A stretch of DNA of 45,000 bases from Glandiceps talaboti (taxonomy: Eukaryota > Hemichordata > Enteropneusta > Spengelidae): NCBI RefSeq assembly GCF_964340395.1, contig NC_135564.1:18286931-18331930 (forward strand). Direction: 5' to 3'. A program made the position numbers and the translations under genes. Below are positions 35,566-45,000 of the stretch, piece after piece; the first letter of the stretch is position 1, and the number at the start of each line of letters is the position of its first letter. The notes under the pieces were generated by a model that worked only from the letters and a program-made list of their open reading frames with translations, was not told where the DNA came from and searched no databases.

Positions 35566-35780
35566 TTTTACTATAATAATTAAATAAATCTTATATAATA
35601 ATAATAATTTTAATAATAATCACATTTATTTGAAAATTAACCACTCTACCTGGGGTAGTTTGCTATGGTGAGTTCAGAAAAAGGGGTCATTTTATGATCA
35701 TCTGTTGCCATGGTAACAAAATCATATATGTTAATCATTTTTCTAAAATTTAGCATAAAACATATTGACTCGATACTGTA
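35566..35780 (+). repeat. Repeat X, copy 3, right part
   Basis: Resumes TAATAATTAAATAAATCTTA and the TATAATAATAATAATTTT block seen upstream of copy 4. Next come ATTAACCACTCTACCTGGGG, GGTAGTTTGCTATGGTGAGT, the consensus X-box GTTGCCATGGTAAC (35704-35717) and TTAGCATAAAACAT. Confidence 0.8.
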
Positions 35781-35932
35781 TATCGTTTGTATATGGATAG
35801 AAATTTAAAATCCGACAAAGTTTCGAAGATCGTCTGCTGCTCTCCAACTGCCATTAGTGGCAACTCGATGTGCGTACATGCGTATGTATGTTTTTCTGGG
35901 TCCCAAATTCAAACGATAATAGACACTGGATA

Positions 35933-35985
35933 TCATTGGGGATATGTGGCAGACACGGTATAATCGTGCCACATATCCCCAATGA
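35933..35985. repeat. Perfect 19-bp inverted repeat, 15-base loop
   Basis: The left arm TCATTGGGGATATGTGGCA (35933-35951) and the right arm (35967-35985) are exact reverse complements. Inside the loop, CACG and CGTG allow alternative pairing. No TTTT pol III stop or mobile-element boundary is obvious. It could be a tiny foldback element, a recombination product or a hairpin RNA precursor. Confidence 0.9.
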
Positions 35986-36569
35986 AAAGAACTAAGGCTA
36001 GGCATGTCTTACAGAGCATATTTTTGTTTTATTTATTTATTTTTTCTTTTGATGTATTGACTGTACTGTGTTGTGTCTATATGAACCTGTGTTTGCCATG
36101 ATGCAGTAATGTTCCAGGTAGACAGAACAATGGCAACACTGAATTGCAACATCAGTGTTGCATCATTTTATGTTGATTTCGACAATGCTACATGTTCCAA
36201 ATAAAAGCAATCAACTCTCGGTAGTCTGCTTTAAAGCAAAAAAAAACAAAAAAAACAATCGGACTACACATTATTGTTCCAAAGAAACTAAACAATATTA
36301 TCATGAAGCTGACTTGCTTTCTTTGTTATCAATTCAAACACAATTTCCGATTTCACTTTGATCATGAGCCACACCTGGGGGAACTCTCAAATTGGTCAGG
36401 GGACCCAGTTACATTTACATGCTTAGTGGCCTTCAAAAAGTTCGTTGCATCAGTAAAAGTTATTATTGTGATGGCAAAGTATAGTGTGTATATTTTTTTT
36501 TTTTTTTTGGGGGGGGGGGGTGTTGTGGTTTTTTTTTACAAGACAAAAATAGTCGTAGACGATACGGCA
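35986..36569. other. No gene recognised; T/G homopolymer
   Basis: AT-rich, with a T16-G12 type homopolymer junction at about 36493-36520 followed by another T run. No convincing gene. Confidence 0.5.
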
Positions 36570-36692
36570 GCATGCCACATGTACAGTAAACCTTCAGTAG
36601 GCACAGGGACAGGTAGTTTTTTGAAAGACAATGAAACTGCTTCGTGTCACTGTGTGGATGGTAATGAACCCAATCAAGAGGAAATGAAATAA
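36570..36692 (+). other. Unassigned ORF segment 1
   Basis: The end of an open frame with balanced composition: AACHMYSKPSVGTGTG, then FLKDNETASCHCVDGNEPNQ, then EEMK and stop. Upstream the frame runs into the T/G homopolymer, so only the last 40 or so codons look coding. Immediately after the stop is AAA/GTGAGT, a donor-like site. I do not recognise the protein. Confidence 0.25.
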
Positions 36693-36903
36693 AGTGAGTA
36701 CATAGTTTTCAAGGTGGCTGGTTATCAGACAAAAAACTAAAATGCCCAAAGTGTAAAATAAGAAATTCATTAATAATTATCTAGCGAAAGTGTTCTAGGT
36801 GAATTTAACCCTTGACCTAGTTTCATACAGACATCGAAGGAAACAAGGTCAGTGTGTGACATCTAATACATGATCAACAATGTTTACATGAGAGTACAAT
36901 TAA

Positions 36904-37077
36904 ATGTTGTCTAAACTTCAGTGGAAGAGAAATTCTGTTGATCACACACAGACTATTTTCAAATTCTTAAAACATCCTGAAGATAAGAAGCAAAATGTGA
37001 TACTGACAGACAAGCTAGTCCGTACCATACCGGAGGCACACCCACACCACCATGTGCATCTGGTAAAATGGGATTGA
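36904..37077 (+). other. Unassigned small ORF (57 codons)
   Basis: ATG to TGA, basic and hydrophilic, with FKFLKHPEDKKQNVILTDKL and EAHPHHHVHLVKWD. Its composition is less biased than the microsatellite frames. A chance ORF, a decayed gene or part of an unclassified element are all possible. Confidence 0.25.
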
Positions 37078-37392
37078 ATGTGATCACATAATAATGCTAA
37101 CTTTAAACTGTTGTTTCCAAATATTATTGAACTGCAATCTTTCTAAACAAGTCATTGAAATTGCCAGAAACATGGTGATTATATGATTTAATATGTTACG
37201 ATCATAAAATCTCTTACTTTCAGTTAAATTTTCTGATGGGAAGCAACACATTCAGTGTGATATCTGATAAGCAACATTGATGATGGGTACAGTGACATAA
37301 TTCGTAAACAAATCAAACTTTGGTAACTATTATTTCCGTAAATGATCCTTAAATATCAAGTACACCTGTCTCACAGCAAACAGAAATCTGAG

Positions 37393-37589
37393 GCCAAGTT
37401 TTGCCACGAATGGATGCATCATTTGACTCCACCATAATGGCACGCAAAGATGTTCTGAACAGTAAAATAAGTACCAAGCTCAAAGAACCTGGCTCAAATT
37501 TTATCACACTCGCACAGCTCAGAGCGCCAGGGGCAGGGGATCGGAAAAAAATCAATAATCTTTTCAGTAAACTTTGTAACACTGTATAA
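37393..37589 (+). other. Unassigned ORF segment 3
   Basis: An open frame reading MARKDVLNSKISTKLKEPGS and LAQLRAPGAGDRKKINNLFS before a stop. Predicted helical and basic. The opposite strand is also open across 99 codons, which weakens both readings. No family recognised. Confidence 0.25.
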
Positions 37590-37914
37590 TCAAAATAATT
37601 GTACCTGTCAATGTACTGCTGCATAGTACAAGTACTACTACTAAACACTTCGTGGAATGATATATATACTCCGGACTGTACATTGTATTACATTATGTTA
37701 CATGAATTTGCTGAAAGGCTGGCGAGGGATATTTATTACAGTATGTTGTGAAAGTCTACGATGATTTGAAAACAACAGCGATTTTGGAATAATATTACAA
37801 AAATAGTAAGGTGAATTGCAAATATTGCTTTCGGGGAATGTCATCAACAACTTTATAAATCATTACAAAACAATGTATTTGGCCTGTTAAGCTTGCTCGG
37901 TTGTGATGCGAGTT
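37590..37914. other. No gene recognised
   Basis: AT-rich non-coding sequence. Confidence 0.5.
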
Positions 37915-38280
37915 CAGACAAATATCGGGGGGGGGGCATGGCTACTCCCTTATTTGAGTACACATTTATGTGCTGCCCTTTTGGGTTAGTTTTCTAGCCA
38001 TTTGGTCTAAAATGAGGTCAGGGTTGTTTTCGAACTAAAGAATCTAAAACGGGTCCACTTTGCATTATATTCGATTATGCTTGGTCTAAAATGTGGCCCA
38101 TTGTAATTGCCATTAATTGCCCCAAAATTTTGCCTCCTAAGGAAAATGTAATTTTGTCTAAACCTTATGCTTTTAAAAACCTGTAAATTAATGGTCTAAA
38201 ATGGGATATTGATTTTTGGTCAAAGAGGGTCTAAAATTGAGCCCAGGGTTTCCTGCACTGACGACACACCCCTATCAGAG
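37915..38280. repeat. GGTCTAAAAT motif cluster
   Basis: A G10 run followed by four copies of GGTCTAAAAT (38004, 38083, 38193, 38228) and two decayed ones (ATCTAAAACGGG, TGTCTAAACC), ending GCCCAGGGTTTCCTGCACTG. The irregular spacing suggests an old internally repetitive element. Unclassified. Confidence 0.5.
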
Positions 38281-38550
38281 ATGGCCACTGGTTCCGCTAC
38301 AGGAGAAATATAGGTAAAAGTCAAACTAGTCCGAAACATGTGAAGTCACAGTCAATTACACTGGCATATAGAAATAAATAATTTACATTCGAACAAACTC
38401 TAGTGGATTCCTGAGGATTTTTCACACTGATCTATGTTTTGTCATTGCACATTTTATACATATACGGATACATGTTATTAACAGTAGGACCAAAAGGCAC
38501 AATTCCTCTCAATTGTTTCTCACACAAAGCTTTATCATCATATAATTATT

Positions 38551-38948
38551 AAACCCCTTCACTTGTTTATAATAATAATTAAATAATATTATATAATAAT
38601 AATAATTTTGATAATAATCGAGTTTATTTGAATATTAACCACCCTACCCAGGGTAGTTTTGTATGCTGAGTTCGAATAATGGGGTCATTTCATTAACATC
38701 CGTTGGCATGGTAACCAAAATCACCATAATATGTGGATGATTTTTCCAAAATTTGATATCAAACTTGGAAAAAAATAAAAATTAATGAAAATTTTTCCTT
38801 GTTTTGACATGTATGGGGCTATCTGTTGTAACACAAGTTGCCTAAAATAGGAGAGCTGTTTCCATGGAAACAGAGTAGACTAAAAAATGTTGTGTTGGTT
38901 AAACACCTACATATCTGGAAAATAACATGATAAATTTAATTATAACAT
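38551..38948 (+). repeat. Repeat X, copy 4
   Basis: Opens TTAAACCCCTTCACTTGT, then a TAATAAT-rich block, AGTTTATTTGAATATTAACC (38621), CACCCTACCCAGGGTAGTTT, the X-box-like GTTGGCATGGTAAC (38702-38715) and the perfect 18-base palindrome CTGTTTCCATGGAAACAG (38856-38873). Copy 5 follows head to tail at a 328-base period. Confidence 0.85.
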
Positions 38949-39270
38949 AGTTTATTTGCATATTGACCACCCTGTATTGGGTAGTTTGTTATGTTGAGTT
39001 CAAAAATAGTTATCATTTTAGGAACATCTGTTGCCATGGTAACCCAAATCACCATTTTATGCATATTTGGCAAAATATATGTAAAATTCAAAGAACAAAT
39101 TTTTTTTACCAAAAAAATTCCTTACTTTTGGCATATCTGCACTACTGCTATCCATTGTAAGACAGATTATCTAAAATTGGAGAGTGGCTTCAATGGAAAC
39201 ATAAAGTACGCTTTAGTAAAAAAAATACATCTGATATACAACTACAATCGAATGGGTTTGCTATTAAAAT
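38949..39270 (+). repeat. Repeat X, copy 5
   Basis: Starts AGTTTATTTGCATATTGACC at 38949, then CACCCTGTATTGGGTAGTTT, the consensus X-box GTTGCCATGGTAAC (39030-39043), AACCCAAATCACCATTTTAT, AATTCCTTACTTTTGGCATA and TTCAATGGAAAC at the position of copy 4's palindrome. Open frames of 65 and 103 codons across it are incidental, since other copies have none. Confidence 0.85.
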
Positions 39271-40195
39271 ACCAAATATTTTGTTACTCTAAGTCCAAAT
39301 AAAATATGCAACGAGTCACAGACTGAGTGGTCGTAAAAGCTTAACATGTATGCCAGAAGATCTGTGCCGATTACAAGGTCTAATTACGATCCCAAATTTC
39401 GAAGGGCCAGGCCAGACTACATTACAACATGTCACGCACAAGGAGGGTGCTACATGTACATACATAAACAAACTGGTGTGTGGGAATGTGAAGGAAATTA
39501 CAGGCCTTCGCTAGTTTTCTGTTAAATATTACATGTAAAAGCCTGCAACCATTAGCAATAATGACAGCATAACAGAAATAAAGATATACTGTGTAAAATT
39601 ATGATTTAATACAAATTACTCGGCTTGGAAATACAACCCCATCTTGACATATTCTTGTCCTTTTCAGTTGCGCTGACATTTACAAACATGTATGTTAACG
39701 AAGTCATCAGCTCTACATACAAAATTCAACTTTCCTTTCTTGGCAGTGTAAATCATATATATATGCACACGTAGTACATATACTTCAGTTGAATATATGA
39801 CATGATCGTGATGGATAAGCGATGTAACATTCGATTATGTAGGTCTTTGAGTAATAAGGTCCGGTTTGACACAACATTGACACTCGTGTCCCAAAATATC
39901 CATCCAAAGTTGCGTTCAAGGAAACCGTTAGTTGCATTATGATTGAACACAATGCCGCTGCATATAGTTGAGGATGAGTAGCCTTCCATACCTTCCATTT
40001 TTAAGGGAATATTGATAAATTATCCATGATTTCACAATTGTGTCACCATCAAGGTTGTGACCTATTATTTGCATTGTTTTAGTACACACGCGCTGTGCAG
40101 ATGCACACATTAACACCTTGTGAATGTGATACAATGTTACACAGTGTAATTTACAATATCATCATGCCTGGAATGACCTATATCACGTGCCACAT
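39271..40195. other. No gene recognised
   Basis: AT-rich non-coding sequence. The - strand frames at 39753-39998 and 39937-40134 overlap and show no recognisable motif. Confidence 0.5.
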
Positions 40196-43090
40196 ATAAA
40201 CGCAAAAGCTTACAATGGATATTGGTGTAGTTTCTCAGATAAAAGACAAGTTAAAAGAAACCACATAAAACTGGTAAGAATATAAACTAATACAAAATAC
40301 AATGGTTGAATGAATTAAGAGTAGTAACATAATATGATCTACTATAAATATATGGTAAAATAAAGATTTAAAACATTATGCTCTGTTTAGTGTGCGTACC
40401 GCCGTGGGGTAAAAACTGTTACAGAAACGATTCGTCCGTGCTTTAATTGTTCTACACCGTGACCCTGAAGGCAGTAATTCAAACATATTGTGTGCAGGGT
40501 GAAATTCATTGCTGATTATTGATTTTGATTTCCGTGTGGCGCGATCATTAAAGAGTGATTCAAGGGAAGCAAGGTCTGCCCCAATAAGTGAAGATGCTGT
40601 TTTAACAACTCTATTTAGCTTAGCATGGTCTTTCTTCAAAATATTGCAGTACCAGACAAAGTGAACGAGAGAGGAGATCACTTTCGTCCACGGCATGGTA
40701 AAATGTTATCATTATATTTTCCCTGACACCGAAACTCTTTCAAGGACAAAGAATGAAAAGACGTTGACGGGCTTTCTTTATAACGTTATCGACATGTTTC
40801 CCCAACTTCAGATCATCTGAAATAAGTTTACCAAGAAATTTGAATATTTCATCAATTTTCAACATTTTTATTGTGAACCGATAGTGGAATGTGATCCGTA
40901 CTTTGTTTCCTAAAATCTACAATGATTTCCTTGGTCTTGTCAACAGTTCTAAGTTATTATCAGTTAACCATCCCACCAGCTGACTCACTTGTTCCTGGTA
41001 TGCAGTCTCATTGTTGTTCTTTATTAAGACAGTGACGGTAGTGTGATAATCATGGAACTATCCACACTTGAAATGCAATCGTGTGTAACAAGAAAACACA
41101 ACATGGGGGGGGGAGAGAACATATCCTTGTGGAGTATGAGTGTTAAGAGTAATTGACTTGGATGAAATGAACCAATCTTAACAACCTGCTGAGGTCTGTT
41201 TGAGAGAAAATCTAAAACCCAGTTACATAAAGATCCATTAATACCAAGTGAAATCAATTTCTGTTGGAGGTTGGTAGGTACATGTATGATAGTGTTGAAG
41301 GCCGAACTAATGAATATAATTCTTGCATAAGACATGATGAATTGTTATGGAAACGGCATCATCTACAAGGTACGCAAACTGGTATGGGTCAAGTGATCGG
41401 GGAACGATGGATTGGACTAAGCGTTCGAATACTTTCATAATGACAGAAGTTAAAGCAACAAGCCTGTAGTCGTTAAGGCAAGTTATAGTAGTTTTCTTCG
41501 GAACTGGTACGATTATAATTGATTGTTTGAATATGTGAGTAACTCTGCAAAGACGAAGTAACCAATTGAAGATACCTTCAGAGATTGTGGAAAGTTGACT
41601 GGCACATGCTCGCAACATGCGGAGTTATTTCATCTGGACCTGCTGCGTTACTAATGTTCATCCTAGGAAACATACGACTAAAATTTCATTAATAGTTACA
41701 TTAATATAAGATATATTATTCCGCTTGTCAAAACGACTACATAAAATACATTTAGCTCAGCAAGGAGATTTTGATTCTGCATAACTATAGGTTTAGGTTT
41801 ACTTTTATAATCAACGATCTTGTTCAAACCTTGCCATAGTTTCTTGAGGTATTCGTAGTAAGGTTGTCTTCAAGTTTACAGTGATAATTGCCCTTGGATT
41901 ATTTTGATAGCTTTTGGAAGTTTACGTTTAGCCCTCGGATATTTTTCCGGATCAATTGAATGGTAGGTTTCCTCTTTTGCCTTGAATTGACTCTTATTAA
42001 GCCATGGCCATGGTTTACCATTAGAATATTTTTTTAAACAAATTTTGATGGGATGCAAATGACTTCACAGAATTTGATGTAACTGATCTCTGGCTCTGTT
42101 AATTCATCGATGTCCATGGTGTTTTCATGACAAAACATTCTAGTCCGTAATTTCGAAGCAGTTGTGAAGGTTTTCAATAGCATCCTCTGACCTTATGCTG
42201 ATATATCTTTTGACGGGTTTTTCACGTTTTAATTGTTTCCTGTATGATGGTATAAGGTAAACCACAACGTGATCGGAGTTGTCAAGGACGACACCGGGAA
42301 TTGAACGATAAAAATGTTCATGGTGGTGTAACAGTGATCTAATATGTTTTCACCCCTAGTAGCACATGTCAATTGTTGGTAATAGTTAGGTAGATCCTCC
42401 TGTAGATTAGATTTAATCACCGGCTGTAATGGAAACAGAATCAGAGTTATAATTTTCCTTTTGAGTGACAATGTCGGATAGTTGGTTGATGGCTGAAGTT
42501 GTATTTGATTCAGGTGGTAGATACACTGCGGTGAGAATGACCGATGAATAATTAATATTCTCTTGGAAGACAGAAAGGTCTGCACGTAATTGTGATGGAT
42601 TCTAGTTCAAAAAAGCACGACTGTGAAAGTACTTTGACATTCATACACCATGAGTCGTTGACCATAAAGCATACACCTCCACCCTTCACCTTGTTAGTGG
42701 AGCTGGGAGAATGATCTAATCTAAATATGGGCAATCCAGGAGGTGGGCACAGCTGAATCAGGTATGGTGGATCTTGACATGTTTCCGAAAAACAGAAAAC
42801 ACAACATTCTTTAAAATCCCTCCTTGTTTCCATTTTACATGTGAGCTCGTCGATTTTGTTCTGAATTGACCGAACGTTTGCTAAATACTATTAGATACTT
42901 GGTAATGATATCCGTTGGCTTCAACGGTGCAACCTTATGAGGACTGCACCTCTTTTATGAATACGACTTTGCCGTGCATTGTTATTGGACTGCCCATTAC
43001 TATTTCCACTCACCAACTTACTCCCCAATGTGCAGTAGTTCTTCACGATCGTATTTGTAGAACGCTGGGACATGTACAAGACACACTTAT
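40196..43090 (-). pseudogene. LINE 1: decayed Rex1/CR1-like non-LTR retrotransposon ORF2
   Basis: Near-complete ORF2 remains on the - strand, in several frames. The N-terminus has FYKYDREELL near 43050. The APE-type endonuclease has CFSETCQDPP, GGGVCFMVNDSWCM and LESITITCRPFCLPRE (42833-42555), then NILDHCYTT (near 42300). A basic linker reads NGKPWPWLNKSQFKAK (42030-41880). The RT has IIIVPVPKKT, CLNDYRLVALTSVIMKVFER, LDPYQFAYLVDDAVSI and SSAFNTII (41618-41270), followed by [15 protein letters not shown]. The C-terminus has VVKTASSLIGADLASLE and FHPAHNMFELLPSGSR (40696-40376). The YADD-type catalytic box expected near 41040 is missing: the reading passes from SSMII almost directly to TTVTVL across a small deletion. 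With many frameshifts it cannot be active. The 3' end lacks the (ATT)n tail of the related copy at 9.4 kb. Confidence 0.9.
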
Positions 43091-44870
43091 AGTTGACATA
43101 GATCGCATGCCATTAGCAGTTATTGTTTGAGTTCTGGCGAAGAAGTAAGATTGAAACCAGGAAAGCACAGAACCAGAGATTCCAAAAGTGAGTTGAAGAC
43201 TTTGAAGGAGAATGTCCTGATCAATTGTATCGAATGCCGTTGATAAGTCTAAGGGAGAGAGAATGTAAATTTTTCCGTTGTGCAAGTAAGTCAGAATGTC
43301 ATTTACTATTTTCAGGAGAGCAGTTTCAGTACTGTGGTGTGGATTGTAAGGAGACTGAAGAGGGTTCAAGAGATTGTGTGAAGTGATGTGATCGTTTAAT
43401 TGTGATATAATTATTCTTTCAAGTACTCTAGACAGAAATAGCAGGTTAGAGACAGGACGATAGTTTTTCAGTTGATTTGGGTCAAGACGTAGTTTTCTCA
43501 AGAGTGGTTTAACGGGAGCTGTTTTGAAGATAGAGTAGAATGTAAGGGAATGATTGAGAACTTGTGTGATGTATGTTAACAGGGTGTCTAAACATTCTAT
43601 TAACAAATCGATTGGCATGGCATCAAGATCGCACGTTTTTTCAGCGAAACTTAGAATAGTGTTCTTTACAATCACATCATCAACAGGTTTAAACACACTG
43701 ACAGGCTTACCCTGACAGCAATGTTCAGTGCACAAAGGTCGAGAAATGTTTTGACTATCAAGATTGGTTCTGATGGAAATTACTTGTTCATCAAAGAAAT
43801 CCAGTAAACGCTGTGGCACTTCAATAGCAGGGAATATTATCTGGGGGGGGAACCTTTTGCATCCAAGTAACCTATACGTGGTGCTGAACCATTGCTTTGA
43901 GGTATGGCCCTCACTAACAGTTTACAATAAAGTAATTGGTATTCACTAAATCAAAGTTTGGAAACAACTTTCTTTTTGCATGGTTATAGATCTGCTTGTC
44001 AATTATTAGTCCGGTTTTCAACATTGTCTCTACACGCCGACGTTGTTGATTAGCTGCCCTGAGTTCGTCCCGAACAGCATTAAACCAAGAGGCATTCCTT
44101 CGTTTAGAAACTTTACATGGTGTCGCAGGAGCATCTTTGTCTAAGACAGTTCGAAGATGGAAATGAAGGTGTTGTGCTGTAGGTACTTTGATGTTTGCGA
44201 GGCTGTTGTAAGGGTCTTCCTTCAGGGCAGCACGGTAATGATACGTGTCATCACGAATACGTCTGGTGGACGTGGTACATCACGACAATCATTTCCAAAA
44301 TCACGAGACATTTGTGGACAGTAATAATTTGTTGTCTGATCTGTGTCGCAACCAGTCCGGAATGTGACCTTAGTATCATGGGTGGGTTTGGAGACTGTGT
44401 GAGATAGACTGAATGTGAAAAGAAGATTCACCATTCTTAAGTTAGTAGAATTTTAAATTTGCGGCCTATCAAAATGAATATTGAAGTCGCCGAGAATAAT
44501 GGAATAATCGGAGAGTCTGTTGCTATGCTCAAGCAGATCAGGAATCTCGTTGAGAAACAGTGAGTCTGTGAGTTTATTCGCCCGGCTTGGTGATCGATGA
44601 TAAATTCAAAAGACAGGATGGTTTGTTGAGGTAGGGTTATTGAGATCTGTGCGAGTTCATATGATGTATATTTAAAGGAGATGTTGTCCTTGAAGGAGAT
44701 TCGAGATGCATATATATACTTCATGGTAAATAATGGCAAGTCCACAACCCCTAGAGGGGCGAGGAAAAGACTTGATACAGTATCCCGGAGGTGTTATATC
44801 AATACACTTAGCATTATCTCTCTCTTTGTATGTTCCATATTACTATATACCTATTCTAAGGCTACCTAGT
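43091..44870 (-). pseudogene. LINE 2: decayed CR1/L2-type non-LTR retrotransposon, 3'-truncated
   Basis: On the - strand: endonuclease remnants PRPSRGCGLAIIYHE (near 44745) and YELAQISITLPQQTILSFEF. Next TVSKPTHDTKVTFRTGCDTD (44434 on), then a linker SKRRNASWFNAVRDELRAAN and TGLIIDKQIYNHAKRK (near 44100-43980). A long intact RT stretch follows (43819-43091): RLDPNQLKNYRPVSNLLFLS, RVLERIIISQLNDH, HHSTETALLKIVNDILTYL, LSPLDLSTAFDTIDQDILL and ISGSVLSWFQSYFFARTQT. The element stops before the YADD box, where LINE 1 begins. Frameshifts disrupt the endonuclease. The 5' end is unclear and may reach the window edge. Confidence 0.88.
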
Positions 44871-45000
44871 GTATCGTTTTGGTGTCTAAGTTGTGTTCTT
44901 ATAGGTAGATAGCGAGCTTGTCTAAGTTATGAATTAGCCACACTGGTATCGTCACTCACGCGTACGCTCTTACACTCAAGCAGAGAGGGACACCGCACAC
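44871..45000. other. Window edge, unassigned
   Basis: May include 5' sequence of LINE 2, but I see no recognisable motif here. Confidence 0.4.

Noticed and set aside
38991-39302. 103-codon open frame in repeat X copy 5
   Set aside because: Other X copies do not keep this frame; it runs through AT-rich sequence and the X-box palindrome.

Overview
This window looks like AT-rich, intron-rich nuclear DNA from an invertebrate animal. There are no bacterial-style gene clusters. I see long non-coding stretches, many microsatellites, decayed non-LTR retrotransposons (LINEs), a tRNA-derived SINE and other dispersed repeats. The best phylogenetic clue is one neuropeptide gene. Its predicted amidated peptide ends in Leu-Arg-Trp-NH2 and sits directly behind a signal peptide. 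From family knowledge, that layout is luqin-type and the RW-amide ending is typical of ambulacrarians (echinoderms and hemichordates). The animal is therefore probably ambulacrarian, but I cannot name the genus.

Layout. 1-6.7 kb: upstream DNA with a SINE (1.67-2.0 kb) and a 31-bp minisatellite (3.69-3.97 kb). 6.75-17.05 kb: the neuropeptide gene on the + strand, with coding exons 6753-6861, 9009-9129 and 16364-16391. The two introns join in frame (phases 1 and 2) and give an 85-residue prepropeptide. Intron 2 holds a sense-oriented LINE 3' end, a short foldback element and one copy of a dispersed repeat. 17-33 kb: no recognisable genes. This part carries large CAGA, AG, AT, CATA and trinucleotide arrays, a LINE 3' end at 22.3-22.7 kb, and a diverged tandem duplication (repeat Y) at 25.8-26.4 kb. 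33.3-39.3 kb: at least five copies of an unclassified repeat of about 328 bp (repeat X). Each carries an RFX/X-box-like palindrome. One copy is split by a LINE and another holds a LINE scrap. 36.5-37.6 kb has short ORFs of unknown status. 40.2-44.9 kb: two abutting, decayed LINEs on the - strand, both with endonuclease and reverse-transcriptase remnants.

Only one functional gene is supported. The most informative points are the predicted RW-amide precursor, the X-box-bearing repeat family with its nested LINE history, and several unusual inverted repeats. Most long ORFs in the window are translations of microsatellites or of dead LINEs. All calls were made by eye, without database searches.
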